Assembly (NCBI GenBank): GCA_046347195.1
Contig: JAXMGQ010000006.1
Coordinates: 89,324 to 153,323 of the forward strand
Length of the DNA stretch: 64,000 nt
Direction: 5' to 3'
Origin: TMP-86 sp046347195
Lineage (GTDB): Bacteria > Pseudomonadota > Gammaproteobacteria > Steroidobacterales > Steroidobacteraceae
Shown here: piece after piece, positions 56,429-64,000 of the stretch
How the letters are laid out: each line of letters opens with the position of its first letter
Position numbering within the stretch: position 1 is the first letter of the stretch
The notes under the pieces: generated by a model
Seen by the model: the letters and a program-made list of their open reading frames with translations, nothing else
Told to the model about the DNA's origin: nothing
Database searches by the model: none
Translations under genes and position numbers: made by a program

Positions 56429-57714
56429 GCGCGCAATGGCTGCGCTCGATCCATGACCTTGTCGAATGCCGCGAGGAAGGCCCGCGCCTCGCTTTCCTCG
56501 AGCACCAGCGGTGGTCGCACCTTGACCTGGTTGCCCAGTGCGCCGTTGGTGCCGGTGAGAAATCCTTCCTGTGCGAGCGCGTCCACGATGCGCGCGGCTG
56601 CGTCGCGGTCCGGCGCACGACCCTCGCGATCCTTGACGATTTCGATGTTGATGAACAGCCCGTGGCCGCGCACCTCGCCCATCATCGGCCAGCGACCCTC
56701 GCGCGAGCGCAGTTCCGCCTGCAGCATCGAGCCCACCGTCGCGACGTGCTCGACCAGCCCGCGGGATTGGATCTCATCGAGCACGGCGAGGCCCGCGGCG
56801 GCTTGCAGCGGACTCGACGCACAGGTGTTGAAGTAGCGGCTGCGGGATCGGAAGCGCTCGATCAGCTCGGCACTCGCGGCGGTGGCCGCCAGCGGCAGGC
56901 CGTTGCCCATGGGCTTGCCGGTGACGACGATGTCCGGCCTGATACCGGCAACTTCGTAACCCCACCACCGGCCCGTGCGTCCGTACCCAGCCTGCACCTC
57001 GTCGGCAATCACCAAGCCCCCGGCCCGGCGTACGCGCTCGGCCACCTTGCGAAGAAACCCTTCCGGCATGCGCGGCGTGCCTTCGTTGGCGAGGATGGAG
57101 CAGACCAGCATGGCGGCGATGCCGCCTCCCTGTTCCAGCGCGACGATGGCGGATTCGGTCCTTTGCCAGTAGTACTCCTCGGCGGAACGATTGCCCGCGG
57201 CCTCAGGCACCCGGTACAGGTCCGGCAGCGCAAAGGAGCGCACCTCGGCATTGGCGGATTGATCCGGGTCGACCTCGGTGAGCTGCGACACCAGCGTGCT
57301 GTTGCCGTGATAGGCCCCCTCGCAGCAGAGGATCCCGCGCTTGCCCGTGGCCGCGCGCGCGACCTGCAGCGCGATCTCGTTGGCCTCGGTGCCGCTGCAA
57401 CTGAACACCACGTTCTGTATTGCCTCATCGTGCAGCGCGAGGTATCGCTCCGCGAAGCGCACGATGTCCTCGTGCAGGTAACGGCTGTGGACGTTCAGCG
57501 TGGCCTGCGCGCGGCTCATCGCCTCCACCACGCGCGGGTTGGCATGCCCCACGCACGGCACGTTGTTGTAAAGATCCACGTAGCGGCGGCCCTGCGCATC
57601 GAACAGGAACGCACCCTCGCCGCGCACGATCTGCAACGGTTCGGAGTAGAACAGGGTGGCGCCGCGGCCGAAGGCGCGGTTGCGCCGCTCGAGAAGGCTC
57701 TGGTCGGTCGTCAT
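56425..57714 (-). CDS. class-III PLP-dependent aminotransferase-fold enzyme (possible phospho-lyase)
   Basis: 429 residues, aspartate-aminotransferase fold type I, class III. Motifs: LYNNVPCVGHANPRVVEAM, VVFSCSGTEANEIALQVARAATG, the PLP Asp in GLVIADEVQAGYGRTGRWWGYEV and the Schiff-base Lys in IVVTGKPMGNGLPLAA. The YNNVPCVGHANP segment resembles the AGXT2L/PHYKPL group that cleaves phosphorylated amino alcohols rather than transferring amino groups. The coupled kinase gene supports this. The start at 57714 is chosen over the longer open frame upstream. Confidence 0.85.
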   Translation of the reverse strand: MTTDQSLLERRNRAFGRGATLFYSEPLQIVRGEGAFLFDAQGRRYVDLYNNVPCVGHANPRVVEAMSRAQATLNVHSRYLHEDIVRFAERYLALHDEAIQNVVFSCSGTEANEIALQVARAATGKRGILCCEGAYHGNSTLVSQLTEVDPDQSANAEVRSFALPDLYRVPEAAGNRSAEEYYWQRTESAIVALEQGGGIAAMLVCSILANEGTPRMPEGFLRKVAERVRRAGGLVIADEVQAGYGRTGRWWGYEVAGIRPDIVVTGKPMGNGLPLAATAASAELIERFRSRSRYFNTCASSPLQAAAGLAVLDEIQSRGLVEHVATVGSMLQAELRSREGRWPMMGEVRGHGLFINIEIVKDREGRAPDRDAAARIVDALAQEGFLTGTNGALGNQVKVRPPLVLEESEARAFLAAFDKVMDRAQPLRA

Positions 57715-57775
57715 CCGGCTAGTGTATTCGATCAAGGCCCCGTACGATGACCCGGCGCCTGCTTCGTGAGAAGGC

Positions 57776-58765
57776 ATGTCGAAGTCAATTACCGCCGCCG
57801 CGCTGCCGCTGTTGATTTTCCTGCTCTCGGGCTGCGAGCGGCTGGCCTTCGTCGCGGCCAACGTGCCCACCCATTTCCAGCATCTGTCGCGGTCGGCGAA
57901 TCTCGTCTACGAAGCGCAAGGGCGGCAGAGGCTGGACGTGTACGCCCCACCGGGAGCCACCGCGACGCCGGTGATCCTCTTCCTGCATGGTGGTGGCTGG
58001 AACAGCGGTTCGAAGGATGAGTACCGCTTCATCGGCGCCACGTTCGCGAAGCAGGGCTGGGTCACCGTCATTCCCGATTATCGGTTGTATCCGAAGGTCA
58101 GGTTCCCCGCCTTCGTCGAGGATGCCGCCGCGGCGCTCGCCTGGACCCGGGCCCACGCGGCCGAACACGGCGGTGACCCTGAGCGAATCTTCCTCATGGG
58201 GCACTCCGCTGGCGCACACATCGCGATGATGCTGGCCCTCGACAGGACGTTCCTGGCGGCCCAGCCGCCGTGGCTGAAGGGCGTCATCGGGCTCGCCGGG
58301 CCCTACGATTTCCTGCCTTTCACGCGGCCGTACATGAACGATGTGTTCGGACCGCCCGAGCGGTTCGCATCCTCCCAGCCCATCAATTTCGCGCGCGCGG
58401 ATGCACCGCCCCTGCTGCTGATCCATGGACTGGCGGATACGACCGTGCGGCCGCGCAACAGCCGGAACCTCGCGGCACGGATCAGCGCGCTCGGCGGAAG
58501 CGCGGAACTGCGGCTGTACGAAGGCGTGGATCACGGCGACATCCTGGCGGCGCTTTCCCTGCCGGGCCGGCGGCGGGCGCCGACGCTGGCCGATGTGGTC
58601 CGCTTCGTTTCAGTCCATTCAAGGCCGGAGCCCGTGTTGCCGGAACACCGCCAACTGGTCTCCCCCACCATGGACCCGCCGGAGCCGCTGACCCGTTCCG
58701 CACAGCACACACGTTCGTCCGTAGCGAGCGGCCCGTGGCGCAGAGCCCGGCAACCAGCCTCTTGA
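57776..58765 (+). CDS. alpha/beta hydrolase lipoprotein (HSL-type esterase)
   Basis: 329 residues. The lipobox is LLIFLLSGCERL. The HSL-type oxyanion motif LHGGGWNSG and nucleophile motif MGHSAGAHIA are clear, with the acidic residue in IHGLADTTV and the His in EGVDHGDI. A likely membrane-attached carboxylesterase/acylhydrolase. The last 40 residues or so (after VVRFVSVHSR) are low-complexity and unlike the family, so the true end may be disturbed by a small frameshift. Confidence 0.82.
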   Translation: MSKSITAAALPLLIFLLSGCERLAFVAANVPTHFQHLSRSANLVYEAQGRQRLDVYAPPGATATPVILFLHGGGWNSGSKDEYRFIGATFAKQGWVTVIPDYRLYPKVRFPAFVEDAAAALAWTRAHAAEHGGDPERIFLMGHSAGAHIAMMLALDRTFLAAQPPWLKGVIGLAGPYDFLPFTRPYMNDVFGPPERFASSQPINFARADAPPLLLIHGLADTTVRPRNSRNLAARISALGGSAELRLYEGVDHGDILAALSLPGRRRAPTLADVVRFVSVHSRPEPVLPEHRQLVSPTMDPPEPLTRSAQHTRSSVASGPWRRARQPAS

Positions 58766-58918
58766 GCGCCTGCAGCTCTTTCCCAGGGAAAGCCGAGCAT
58801 GGCGGCATGCCAGTGTGGGCGCCACCAAAGAGGCACCATTCAAATCCGCAGCGCCGCCGACTGCCAGAGCTCACCGCTTCGGCCACACGGGTCGATTGTG
58901 TGCGCAGAGCGGAATAGT

Positions 58919-59709
58919 TCATGTTCCTGTCACCAGACCGACTCCCTTCAGCAGGCTAGCCATGATGTCGCTTGCTTCGCGTTGGCGTAGCACGCGCCGA
59001 TCGCGCTGGTCCGCGTCATTGCCAAGCTCGAATCGCGCGACGGCCACCGGGCCATCCTTCGTATACCCCGCGGCGCCCGGTTCGTCGACGAATCGCCTGC
59101 GCAGGATTTCGAGTGCTGATCGAATGACCGCGCCGTGCTTACTCTCGGTCTGTGCACGAAATGCCGCCGCAACACCAGCCACACCCTCGGGCCGGTGGCT
59201 GATCGTGTACACGAGGTCGTGCGCATCTTTGGGCTCCAGCCGGTCTTCATAGGCGAAAGCCTTCAGGCAGGTGAAGCTCACGATGTTCGCATGTTTGATG
59301 GTCACCTCGGCAACGCCTCTTTCGTCGAGCAACTCCACCCGGACCTGTTTTTCATCGAACAGGTCGAAGACGATGGATGAATGAGGGACGTTGAGCGCCG
59401 AGATGTTTCCCTTCGTCGGCAGCTCCTGCACCCGACCGCCGCGCATCGCCGGGTCATCGGCGAGAAATTCGAGGATCATGGTGGCGCCGCGCTCGGTCTT
59501 GGTCTGCCAACGCCACGAAACCCTCGTGCCACTGTCGCTGTAGCCTCGCTCAAAGCCCAGTCGCTGCATATTGCGCTCGAGCGTCTCGTAGGCGCCTGTA
59601 TCAGCCAGGATCTGCAGGTCGATGACCACGTCGACATCCATACCAGCACACGCTCGCAGTCGGCCGTGTGCTGCGCAGTGTAGCCGCCGATGTGCTGAGG
59701 CTTCGGCAT
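58919..59709 (-). pseudogene. AbiEii-type nucleotidyltransferase toxin, N-terminal region deleted
   Basis: The C-terminal 240 residues run from MDVDVVIDLQILADTGAYETLE (59641) to the stop, with helical segments AFAYEDRLEPKDAHDLVYTI typical of AbiEii/AbiGii toxins. The native N-terminus survives only as MPKPQHIGGYTAQHTADCERVLV in a different frame from 59709. Between these pieces the family normally has the nucleotidyltransferase loop (a GG..P.R-type motif), which is missing. A deletion with frameshift is the simplest reading, so the toxin is probably inactive. The start codon overlaps the stop of the antitoxin gene. Confidence 0.7.
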
Positions 59710-60794
59710 CAGAACGCAATCCGCTCGCGACGAAGATGCTGCGAGAGTTCCTTGGCTCGCCCCTCGCTGCGTTGCAGATCTAGGTAGACCTGAATCGGGC
59801 TGGCCAGCCAAGTCCCCTCGATCTGCTTGCGGAACAACAGGTCGCCGGCGGACTTGGTTTCGAGCACGGAAAAGTTCGCGCCTTCCTCCACCACCCGTGC
59901 GTTGAGCGCTGCGAGCCCAGACTTCAGAGCGGCACCGTTCATCGCACGGCACTTCACTTGCGAGAGGCTCGACAGGAACGGCGCGTAGGCTTGAGCAGCC
60001 GCTTCAAAGCTCACGGCATAGGCCACCTCGTTCGCAGCAAAGACACGAGTCACGGTCTCCAGCAGCTGTTCAGCATGCAACGATGGCAGAAAGTAGCGGT
60101 GGAACACCGGTGGCTTGAGCGCCTTTACGTACTCGGCCCATTGATCAAGCAAGCGCCCGGGCTCTTGTAGTTGTCGTCCCTTGTGCACCCCCTGGTCGCT
60201 CAGGGCGATGAACTCCAACCGCTCGAGCTCGGTCATCACCTGTGACACCGTTGCCGGCGATGCTTGCGCGCGCTCCGCCAACTCTTTCCCCGTAAGCCAT
60301 TCGCGAGGATGAAGCAGCAAGGCGTGGATGACCTGGGCGCGGCGCCCGGTGAACAGCGAGCCGATCGCCTTGGCAATGGACTTTGGCGGCGGCTTGTCGA
60401 TGTAGACGTAGGCGCCAGGGGCGGGCAGGTACAGGCTCCCACCTCGATCGAAGTACCCGACACCTTCCGCCTTGAGCAGGTCCTTTGCGCCGGGCGAGAG
60501 CGATTCGGCGGCTATCATCCGCAATATCGCCAAGCCATCGTGAGCGCTGGCGGATCGATCCATGCGCCACAGCACTTCGCGCGCATCGCGCGGAAAGAGC
60601 TCGCGCTTGGCCTCGACGCGTAGGGCGTATTGACGGCCACCCATCTCGAGGGAGATTTCGGCGTCTGGGCGGTAGCCAGAGGGGGTGCTGGGTCCCTCGA
60701 TAGAGCGCACGGCCGCGTGCACCCCGGGCAGCGCCTGCAGGGCGTCAAGCAGCGATTCGACTATCTGCCTTTCGGGCTGCAAGATTGAGGTCAT
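59709..60794 (-). CDS. AbiEi-like antitoxin/regulator with nuclease-like N-terminus
   Basis: 361 residues. The N-terminal part has YRPDAEISLEMGGRQYALRV followed by EAKREL, spacing like a PD-(D/E)xK core. The middle is a winged helix-turn-helix (REWLTGKELAERAQASPATVSQVMTELERLEFI). The C-terminal AbiEi-type domain has ALKPPVFHRYFLPS and VYLDLQRSEGRAKELSQHLRRE. Type IV antitoxins of this sort repress their own operon and counter AbiEii. Two matching palindromes lie just upstream. The start at 60794 sits 7 bases from the first palindrome. Confidence 0.78.
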   Translation of the reverse strand: MTSILQPERQIVESLLDALQALPGVHAAVRSIEGPSTPSGYRPDAEISLEMGGRQYALRVEAKRELFPRDAREVLWRMDRSASAHDGLAILRMIAAESLSPGAKDLLKAEGVGYFDRGGSLYLPAPGAYVYIDKPPPKSIAKAIGSLFTGRRAQVIHALLLHPREWLTGKELAERAQASPATVSQVMTELERLEFIALSDQGVHKGRQLQEPGRLLDQWAEYVKALKPPVFHRYFLPSLHAEQLLETVTRVFAANEVAYAVSFEAAAQAYAPFLSSLSQVKCRAMNGAALKSGLAALNARVVEEGANFSVLETKSAGDLLFRKQIEGTWLASPIQVYLDLQRSEGRAKELSQHLRRERIAF

Positions 60795-60801
60795 AAGAGG
60801 A

Positions 60802-60819
60802 ATTTACTGCCCAGTGAAT
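60802..60819 (-). promoter_or_regulatory. palindromic operator 1 of the AbiE-like operon
   Basis: ATTTACTGCCCAGTGAAT is an inverted repeat (one mismatch) that matches operator 2 in 15 of 18 bases. It lies immediately before the AbiEi-like start codon, so binding would block transcription or initiation. Confidence 0.6.
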
Positions 60820-60855
60820 GCAGCCATTCTGTCAAAAATTCTTCAGAAAAGCTAT

Positions 60856-60873
60856 ATTTACTGTTCAGTAAAT
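60856..60873 (-). promoter_or_regulatory. palindromic operator 2 of the AbiE-like operon
   Basis: ATTTACTGTTCAGTAAAT is a perfect 8+2+8 palindrome, 54 bases from operator 1 (about five helix turns). The stretch between is AT-rich with a TTGACA at 60828-60833 (minus strand), a plausible -35 box. Confidence 0.65.
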
Positions 60874-60875
60874 CA

Positions 60876-61081
60876 ACGGTGACCTGGGTCGACTCGCCCA
60901 CGGTCTCGAAGCGCACGTCCACTTCGGTTCGCTCGCCGGGGCCGAAGTTGGAGAGCCGCCACTCGAAGCGCAGGTGTTCCGGCGGCTCCCAGTCCAGCAC
61001 CCGGCCGTATTCGTGGGCCGGTCCGCCATCTTCGCGCGATACCGCGATGCTGACCATCACCCGCGCCTGGTCGGTGTTCAC
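60876..61081 (-). pseudogene. SRPBCC/AHSA1 domain fragment
   Basis: About 68 codons read VMVSIAVSREDGG...GRVLDWEPPEHLRFEWRLSN...EVDVRFETVGESTQVTV, the middle of an AHSA1-type SRPBCC domain. The first 50 or so residues and the C-terminal third are missing. Similarity stops at the AbiE operator region, suggesting that the AbiE module joined here by replacing the rest of the gene. A GTG at 61081 overlaps the previous stop. SRPBCC genes commonly sit in an operon with an ArsR regulator, as here. Confidence 0.6.
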
Positions 61082-61476
61082 TCGACGGAAGAGCGAGACC
61101 GCAGCCGCGCCGCGAGTGGCGGAACGACGGGGAGCGAGATGAAGAAGACGAGGTGATACCACAGAGGAAAGCGCGCCCACATCGACAGATGCACGGGCAC
61201 GAAAAACACCAGCAGGATCAGTCCCGAGATGAGCGGCGCCCGGACGGCATCGCCGGCGATGCGCGCGGCCACCCAACCGCAAGCGGCGCTGGAGGCGACG
61301 GCCAGCAGCAGTCGTCCCACCTGCATGGGGACGGTGAAGTTCATCGAAGCCTCGACTTCACGGTATCCCGGCAGGAACTGGCGAAGCAGCAGGTTGCCCA
61401 GCGTGGCGACGGCGAGCCAGGCGAACAGGCCCAATCCCACACCGGGGACGGTGCGCATGGCGGTGGTGCGACTCAT
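61078..61476 (-). CDS. four-helix membrane protein in the ArsR operon
   Basis: 132 residues with four hydrophobic segments (VGLGLFAWLAVATLGNLLL; MQVGRLLLAVASSAACGWVAA; LISGLILLVFFVPVHLSMW; YHLVFFISLPVVPPLAA). No named family is recognised. Its ATG overlaps the ArsR gene stop and it lies before the SRPBCC fragment, so it belongs to the same operon. Confidence 0.7.
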   Translation of the reverse strand: MSRTTAMRTVPGVGLGLFAWLAVATLGNLLLRQFLPGYREVEASMNFTVPMQVGRLLLAVASSAACGWVAARIAGDAVRAPLISGLILLVFFVPVHLSMWARFPLWYHLVFFISLPVVPPLAARLRSRSSVE

Positions 61477-61829
61477 GAGCGCCTCGTTCCCGCGCGGTGC
61501 CGGGCGCGGCCTTCCACATGGGCCTTGAAGGCCGCGAGTTGATCGGACCAGAGGCTGCGGATGGACTCCACCCAGCCATCGAGCGGATCGAACCCTTCGG
61601 GCCGCAGCCGGTAGAGCCGCACGCGCGCATCGTGCTCGGGTTCATCATCGGTGATGAGGCCGCTCCTGCGCAGGACCCGCAGATGCCGGCTGAGTGCGGG
61701 AGGCGTCATGTCGAGCGCCGCCGAGAGTTCTCCGGCACGATGAGGCCGGCGCCTCAGCAGCTCCACGATCCGGCGGCGGGTGGGCTCGGCGAGTGCGCCC
61801 AAGGCGGCATCGACGGGTGAGGAATTCAT
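61473..61829 (-). CDS. ArsR-family transcriptional regulator
   Basis: 118 residues: ALAEPTRRRIVELLRRRPHRAGELSAALDMTPPALSRHLRVLRRSGLI is the ArsR winged helix. The C-terminal QLAAFKAHVEGRARHRAG is usual for the SRPBCC-linked subgroup, which has no metal-binding cysteines. Probably represses its own operon. ATGA overlap with the VOC gene. Confidence 0.88.
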   Translation of the reverse strand: MNSSPVDAALGALAEPTRRRIVELLRRRPHRAGELSAALDMTPPALSRHLRVLRRSGLITDDEPEHDARVRLYRLRPEGFDPLDGWVESIRSLWSDQLAAFKAHVEGRARHRAGTRRS

Positions 61830-62077
61830 GCGCGGCTGCGCAGACGTTGGGTGAACCACCACAGGTGATCCTCGAGGTCGAGTGCGCCGTAGCTGCGGTC
61901 GGCCCAGTAGTCCTCGCCGTACTCCAGTTCGCTGTGTTCGATGCTCCCGTCTGCGCCTTCGATGCGCAGCCGGATGGTGAAGCCGAAGGCGCGGCACAGC
62001 CAGTCGATGGCGGCCGCTGCATCGCGGTAGTAGAGGCTGGAGGAAATGCGGGGCCAGTCCGGCGGGGTTGGTTTCAA
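61826..62077 (-). CDS. VOC/glyoxalase-like protein with internal deletion
   Basis: 83 residues from a TTG (62077), preceded by GGAGCG. The first half (PRISSSLYYRDAAAAIDWLCRAFGFTIRLRIEGADGSIEHSELEYG) and the last part (DYWADRSYGALDLEDHLWWFTQRLR) are the start and end of a PhnB/glyoxalase-type protein that is normally about 130-150 residues long. The central beta strands are missing, and the two parts join in frame at EYGEDYW. Function is doubtful. The longer open frame to 62143 has no family support. Confidence 0.6.
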   Translation of the reverse strand: MKPTPPDWPRISSSLYYRDAAAAIDWLCRAFGFTIRLRIEGADGSIEHSELEYGEDYWADRSYGALDLEDHLWWFTQRLRSRA

Positions 62078-62247
62078 GGTTCGCTCCGGTGAGGCAGGCG
62101 AATCATTGATAACCAATCTAGCAATAGTTAACGACAACCTCAACTAATGCGTGAAATGCAGACCCGGCAGGACATTGATTCCGAAGCCGGTATTCCGAAT
62201 CGTGGCTTTATGTGGCAGGCTCCATAGGCTCGATACTCGATCCGCAC

Positions 62248-63075
62248 ATGTCGCGCCTTCACATTCTTGCATGGGCCCTTCTGTCGAACGTTCTTGCCGT
62301 GTGCGTGTCGACTGGCGCGCTTGCACAGGGGCCGACGCGTGCGTCGGGTGTGCTCGTCCACCATCCTGCGGACGTGCGGTCCGCCGAAGCCTGGAAAGGG
62401 CACATCTTTACGGTCGATGGAGTTCCGCTCCTTCCATCGGACGCCGTCCCGGAGGCAGTGCTGCTGAAGTACGTGGGCCGGCGCGTTGCCGTCATCGGGC
62501 GCTGGTACGCGGGGACCGTCGCCGATCCGACTGTGCAGATACTGGTGGGCCAGGCGCCCGTCGACACGCCGGGCAGTCCGCCGGCGACGCGCGGCGATGG
62601 ACTTATCGTCGATGCGCTGCAGGAGCTGACGCCGGACGTCGCAACGACGATGCACGCTTGGCGTACCTATGCCAACGCGAAGTACGGCTACCGGATCAGC
62701 CATCCGGACGAATTCGAACTCATCCTGACCGGACTCGAGCATGAGCGCGACGGCAGGACCTTTCGCATCGTTCGCCGCAACCATGCGGCGCCCGTTCCAA
62801 CGCTGGACGTGCAACTGGAACCGAACGCGCCCCTCGAGCCGGGCACGTCTGTGTTGGGCAGCAGTTTCGATCGCACGGTCACGCGCATGCCCATCGTGCT
62901 CGACGGGCGCAACGGGACGGAGAGCGTGTATCGCTTCAAGTCCAGCGGGGAAGTTGCTTCGATCGTGATCGACCTCGGCGCGGTTCGGTTCCTCTTCACG
63001 GCAAGCGCCGATACGCAGGACTTTCGCGCGACGCCGTGGTGGCAGGTCATCCAGTCGTTTCAACTGGGCCGCTGA
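62248..63075 (+). CDS. exported hypothetical protein
   Basis: 275 residues with a signal peptide (MSRLHILAWALLSNVLAVCVSTGALAQ). The N-terminal half is compact and beta-rich, with GHIFTVDGVPLL and YVGRRVAVIGRWYAG, resembling an OB-fold-like arrangement. The second half (YGYRISHPDEFELILTG...PWWQVIQSFQLG) looks like a lipoprotein-type LpqN/PsbP-like fold that recognises nothing obvious. I do not recognise a named family; periplasmic location is inferred. Confidence 0.65.
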   Translation: MSRLHILAWALLSNVLAVCVSTGALAQGPTRASGVLVHHPADVRSAEAWKGHIFTVDGVPLLPSDAVPEAVLLKYVGRRVAVIGRWYAGTVADPTVQILVGQAPVDTPGSPPATRGDGLIVDALQELTPDVATTMHAWRTYANAKYGYRISHPDEFELILTGLEHERDGRTFRIVRRNHAAPVPTLDVQLEPNAPLEPGTSVLGSSFDRTVTRMPIVLDGRNGTESVYRFKSSGEVASIVIDLGAVRFLFTASADTQDFRATPWWQVIQSFQLGR

Positions 63076-63092
63076 CGCTCGAGCATTCGTCC

Positions 63093-63550
63093 ATGGTGAC
63101 GAACTTCGCCCTTATCTCGGTCCCTTACGATTCCGCAGGCACGGCCGTCGGCACCGCGCGGGCACCCGCGGTGCTACGAGCGCATGGCCTGCTGGAAAAG
63201 CTTCGGACCGTAGCGAAGGTCACTGATCTTGGGGAGCTTCCGATCGCGCCTTCCGGAGAACAGAGAGATCAAAAAAGCGGTTTGATCGGTGAGGCCACGC
63301 TGCTCGAGATGCTCGATCGGCTCGAGTCCTTGCTGATCCCTGCGCTTCGCGCAGGCGCATTTCCCCTGCTTGTTGGTGGTGACTGTCCAATCCTGCTTGC
63401 GGGGGGGGGGGGGGCGGGCTGTGATGTCGAGATGCGCTTTCAACCGCGGCGATGCCGGCCGTCGATTACAAGGTGCCTGGAGCCCTGGACTGGGTCGCAG
63501 GGATTCGCACCTTGTCCGCGCACGGCGAGTTTTCGGCGCCGGCACTTTAG
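63093..63550 (+). pseudogene. arginase/agmatinase-family gene with the middle missing
   Basis: The first 100 or so codons (NFALISVPYDSAGTAVGTARAPAVLR...AFPLLVGGDCPILLA) are the N-terminus of an arginase-like ureohydrolase, including the GGDC metal-site strand. The last 38 codons, in another frame (ALSTAAMPAVDYKVPGALDW...GEFSAPAL, stop at 63550), match the arginase MPAVDYxxPGGL end. About 120 residues with the remaining metal ligands are absent, and the join falls at a run of 14 G (63401-63414). Either a deletion or an assembly fault. Confidence 0.7.
63401..63414 (+). repeat. 14-base G homopolymer
   Basis: The longest single-base run noticed in the window, at the exact point where the arginase reading frame loses its middle. 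Such runs are typical of two-colour sequencing artefacts or gap filling. Confidence 0.9.
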
Positions 63551-64000
63551 ACGATGCCAGTCCCCGGTCCGAGCGTCTTGCGTTCCCGCGCCTTGCGCGC
63601 CCGATAGCCGCTGGCGCGATAGGCGGCGAGCACATCAAGGGCCCCGCCGGCCTCGACCCGCGCCTTCGCGAGGATCGGTGACACGTCGAGGTTGTAGGCG
63701 CGGCGCAGCGCCTGGAAGGCCATCATGGTGTCATTCGCCTCCTGCGCGGCGCGCAACGCGGCGCGATCCACCAGCAGCGCCTTGGTGAAGCTTGCGGCGA
63801 TGGCCTCGGCTGAACTCAGCATGGACTCGATGGGGTCGGTCACGTTGTGCGACTGGTCGATCATGTAGCTGGGGTCGAAGCCTTCGCGCGGGTTCAGCTC
63901 GGCTTCGATGAGCTCGTTGAACACGAGAAAGAGCTGGTGAGGATTGATCGCCCCCGAGTCGAGATCATCATCGCCGTACTTGCTGTCGTTGAAATGGAAG
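63547..64000 (-). CDS. rhaI: L-rhamnose isomerase (RhaI-type), C-terminal part
   Basis: The last 150 codons are visible, the rest lies beyond the window. FHFNDSKYGDDDLDSGAINPHQLF carries metal-binding residues (His, Asp) of the TIM-barrel sugar isomerases. GFDPSYMIDQSHNVTDPIE and the end GPGTGIV are typical of the rhamnose catabolism isomerase family. It converts L-rhamnose to L-rhamnulose. Its stop overlaps the arginase-remnant stop in a convergent arrangement. Confidence 0.82.
   Translation of the reverse strand, partial: FHFNDSKYGDDDLDSGAINPHQLFLVFNELIEAELNPREGFDPSYMIDQSHNVTDPIESMLSSAEAIAASFTKALLVDRAALRAAQEANDTMMAFQALRRAYNLDVSPILAKARVEAGGALDVLAAYRASGYRARKARERKTLGPGTGIV

Overview
The window is GC-rich and densely coded. 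It carries an alternative complex III, an A2-type caa3 oxidase, a NarGHJI nitrate reductase with NarXL, and an integron cassette array. This gene content fits an environmental gammaproteobacterium (Xanthomonadales/Nevskiales/Steroidobacter-like); that placement is inference from content only.

Layout. 1-1.5 kb: the end of a DUF885 protein, a GNAT acetyltransferase and a truncated HigA-like antitoxin. 1.7 kb: tRNA-Arg(UCG). 2.4-4.4 kb: an integron cassette array without an integrase, with three attC sites and four cassettes, the last cut by an IS66 copy. 6.9-9.7 kb: an opine-dehydrogenase-like gene coupled to a 3-hydroxyacyl-CoA dehydrogenase, then a parDE module. 9.8-18.1 kb: one minus-strand gene for an Ig/Kelch-repeat lipoprotein, broken by three separate insertion sequences (IS66, ISL3 and ISAzo13 types). 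Removing each IS plus one target-site copy restores a 1056-residue frame exactly. 18.8-26.7 kb: a minus-strand carbohydrate/oxidation block with a GH15 glucosidase, a GMC dehydrogenase with its subunit 3, an unusual internally duplicated membrane protein, a frameshifted enolase-superfamily dehydratase and a TPP-dependent enzyme.

26.9-53.3 kb is a respiratory island on the plus strand. An FdhF/YdeP-type molybdoenzyme overlaps the start of an alternative complex III operon (ActA-F). This runs on through SCO and cytochrome caa3 subunits II, I, III and IV, almost every gene overlapping the next. NarX/NarL, two NarK transporters and NarGHJI follow. Together they encode aerobic quinol to cytochrome c/caa3 to O2 electron flow and nitrate respiration with its own sensor.

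53.3-58.8 kb: a CocE-type hydrolase, a kinase plus class-III PLP enzyme pair that looks like a kinase/phospho-lyase pathway, and an esterase lipoprotein. 58.9-64 kb: an AbiE-like module with twin palindromic operators and a toxin missing its N-terminal catalytic region, SRPBCC/membrane/ArsR/VOC genes, an exported protein, an arginase with its middle missing at a 14-G run, and the C-terminus of a rhamnose isomerase. Several genes in this last part have internal deletions. Single-base frameshifts also recur elsewhere, so either real decay or assembly error must be considered.
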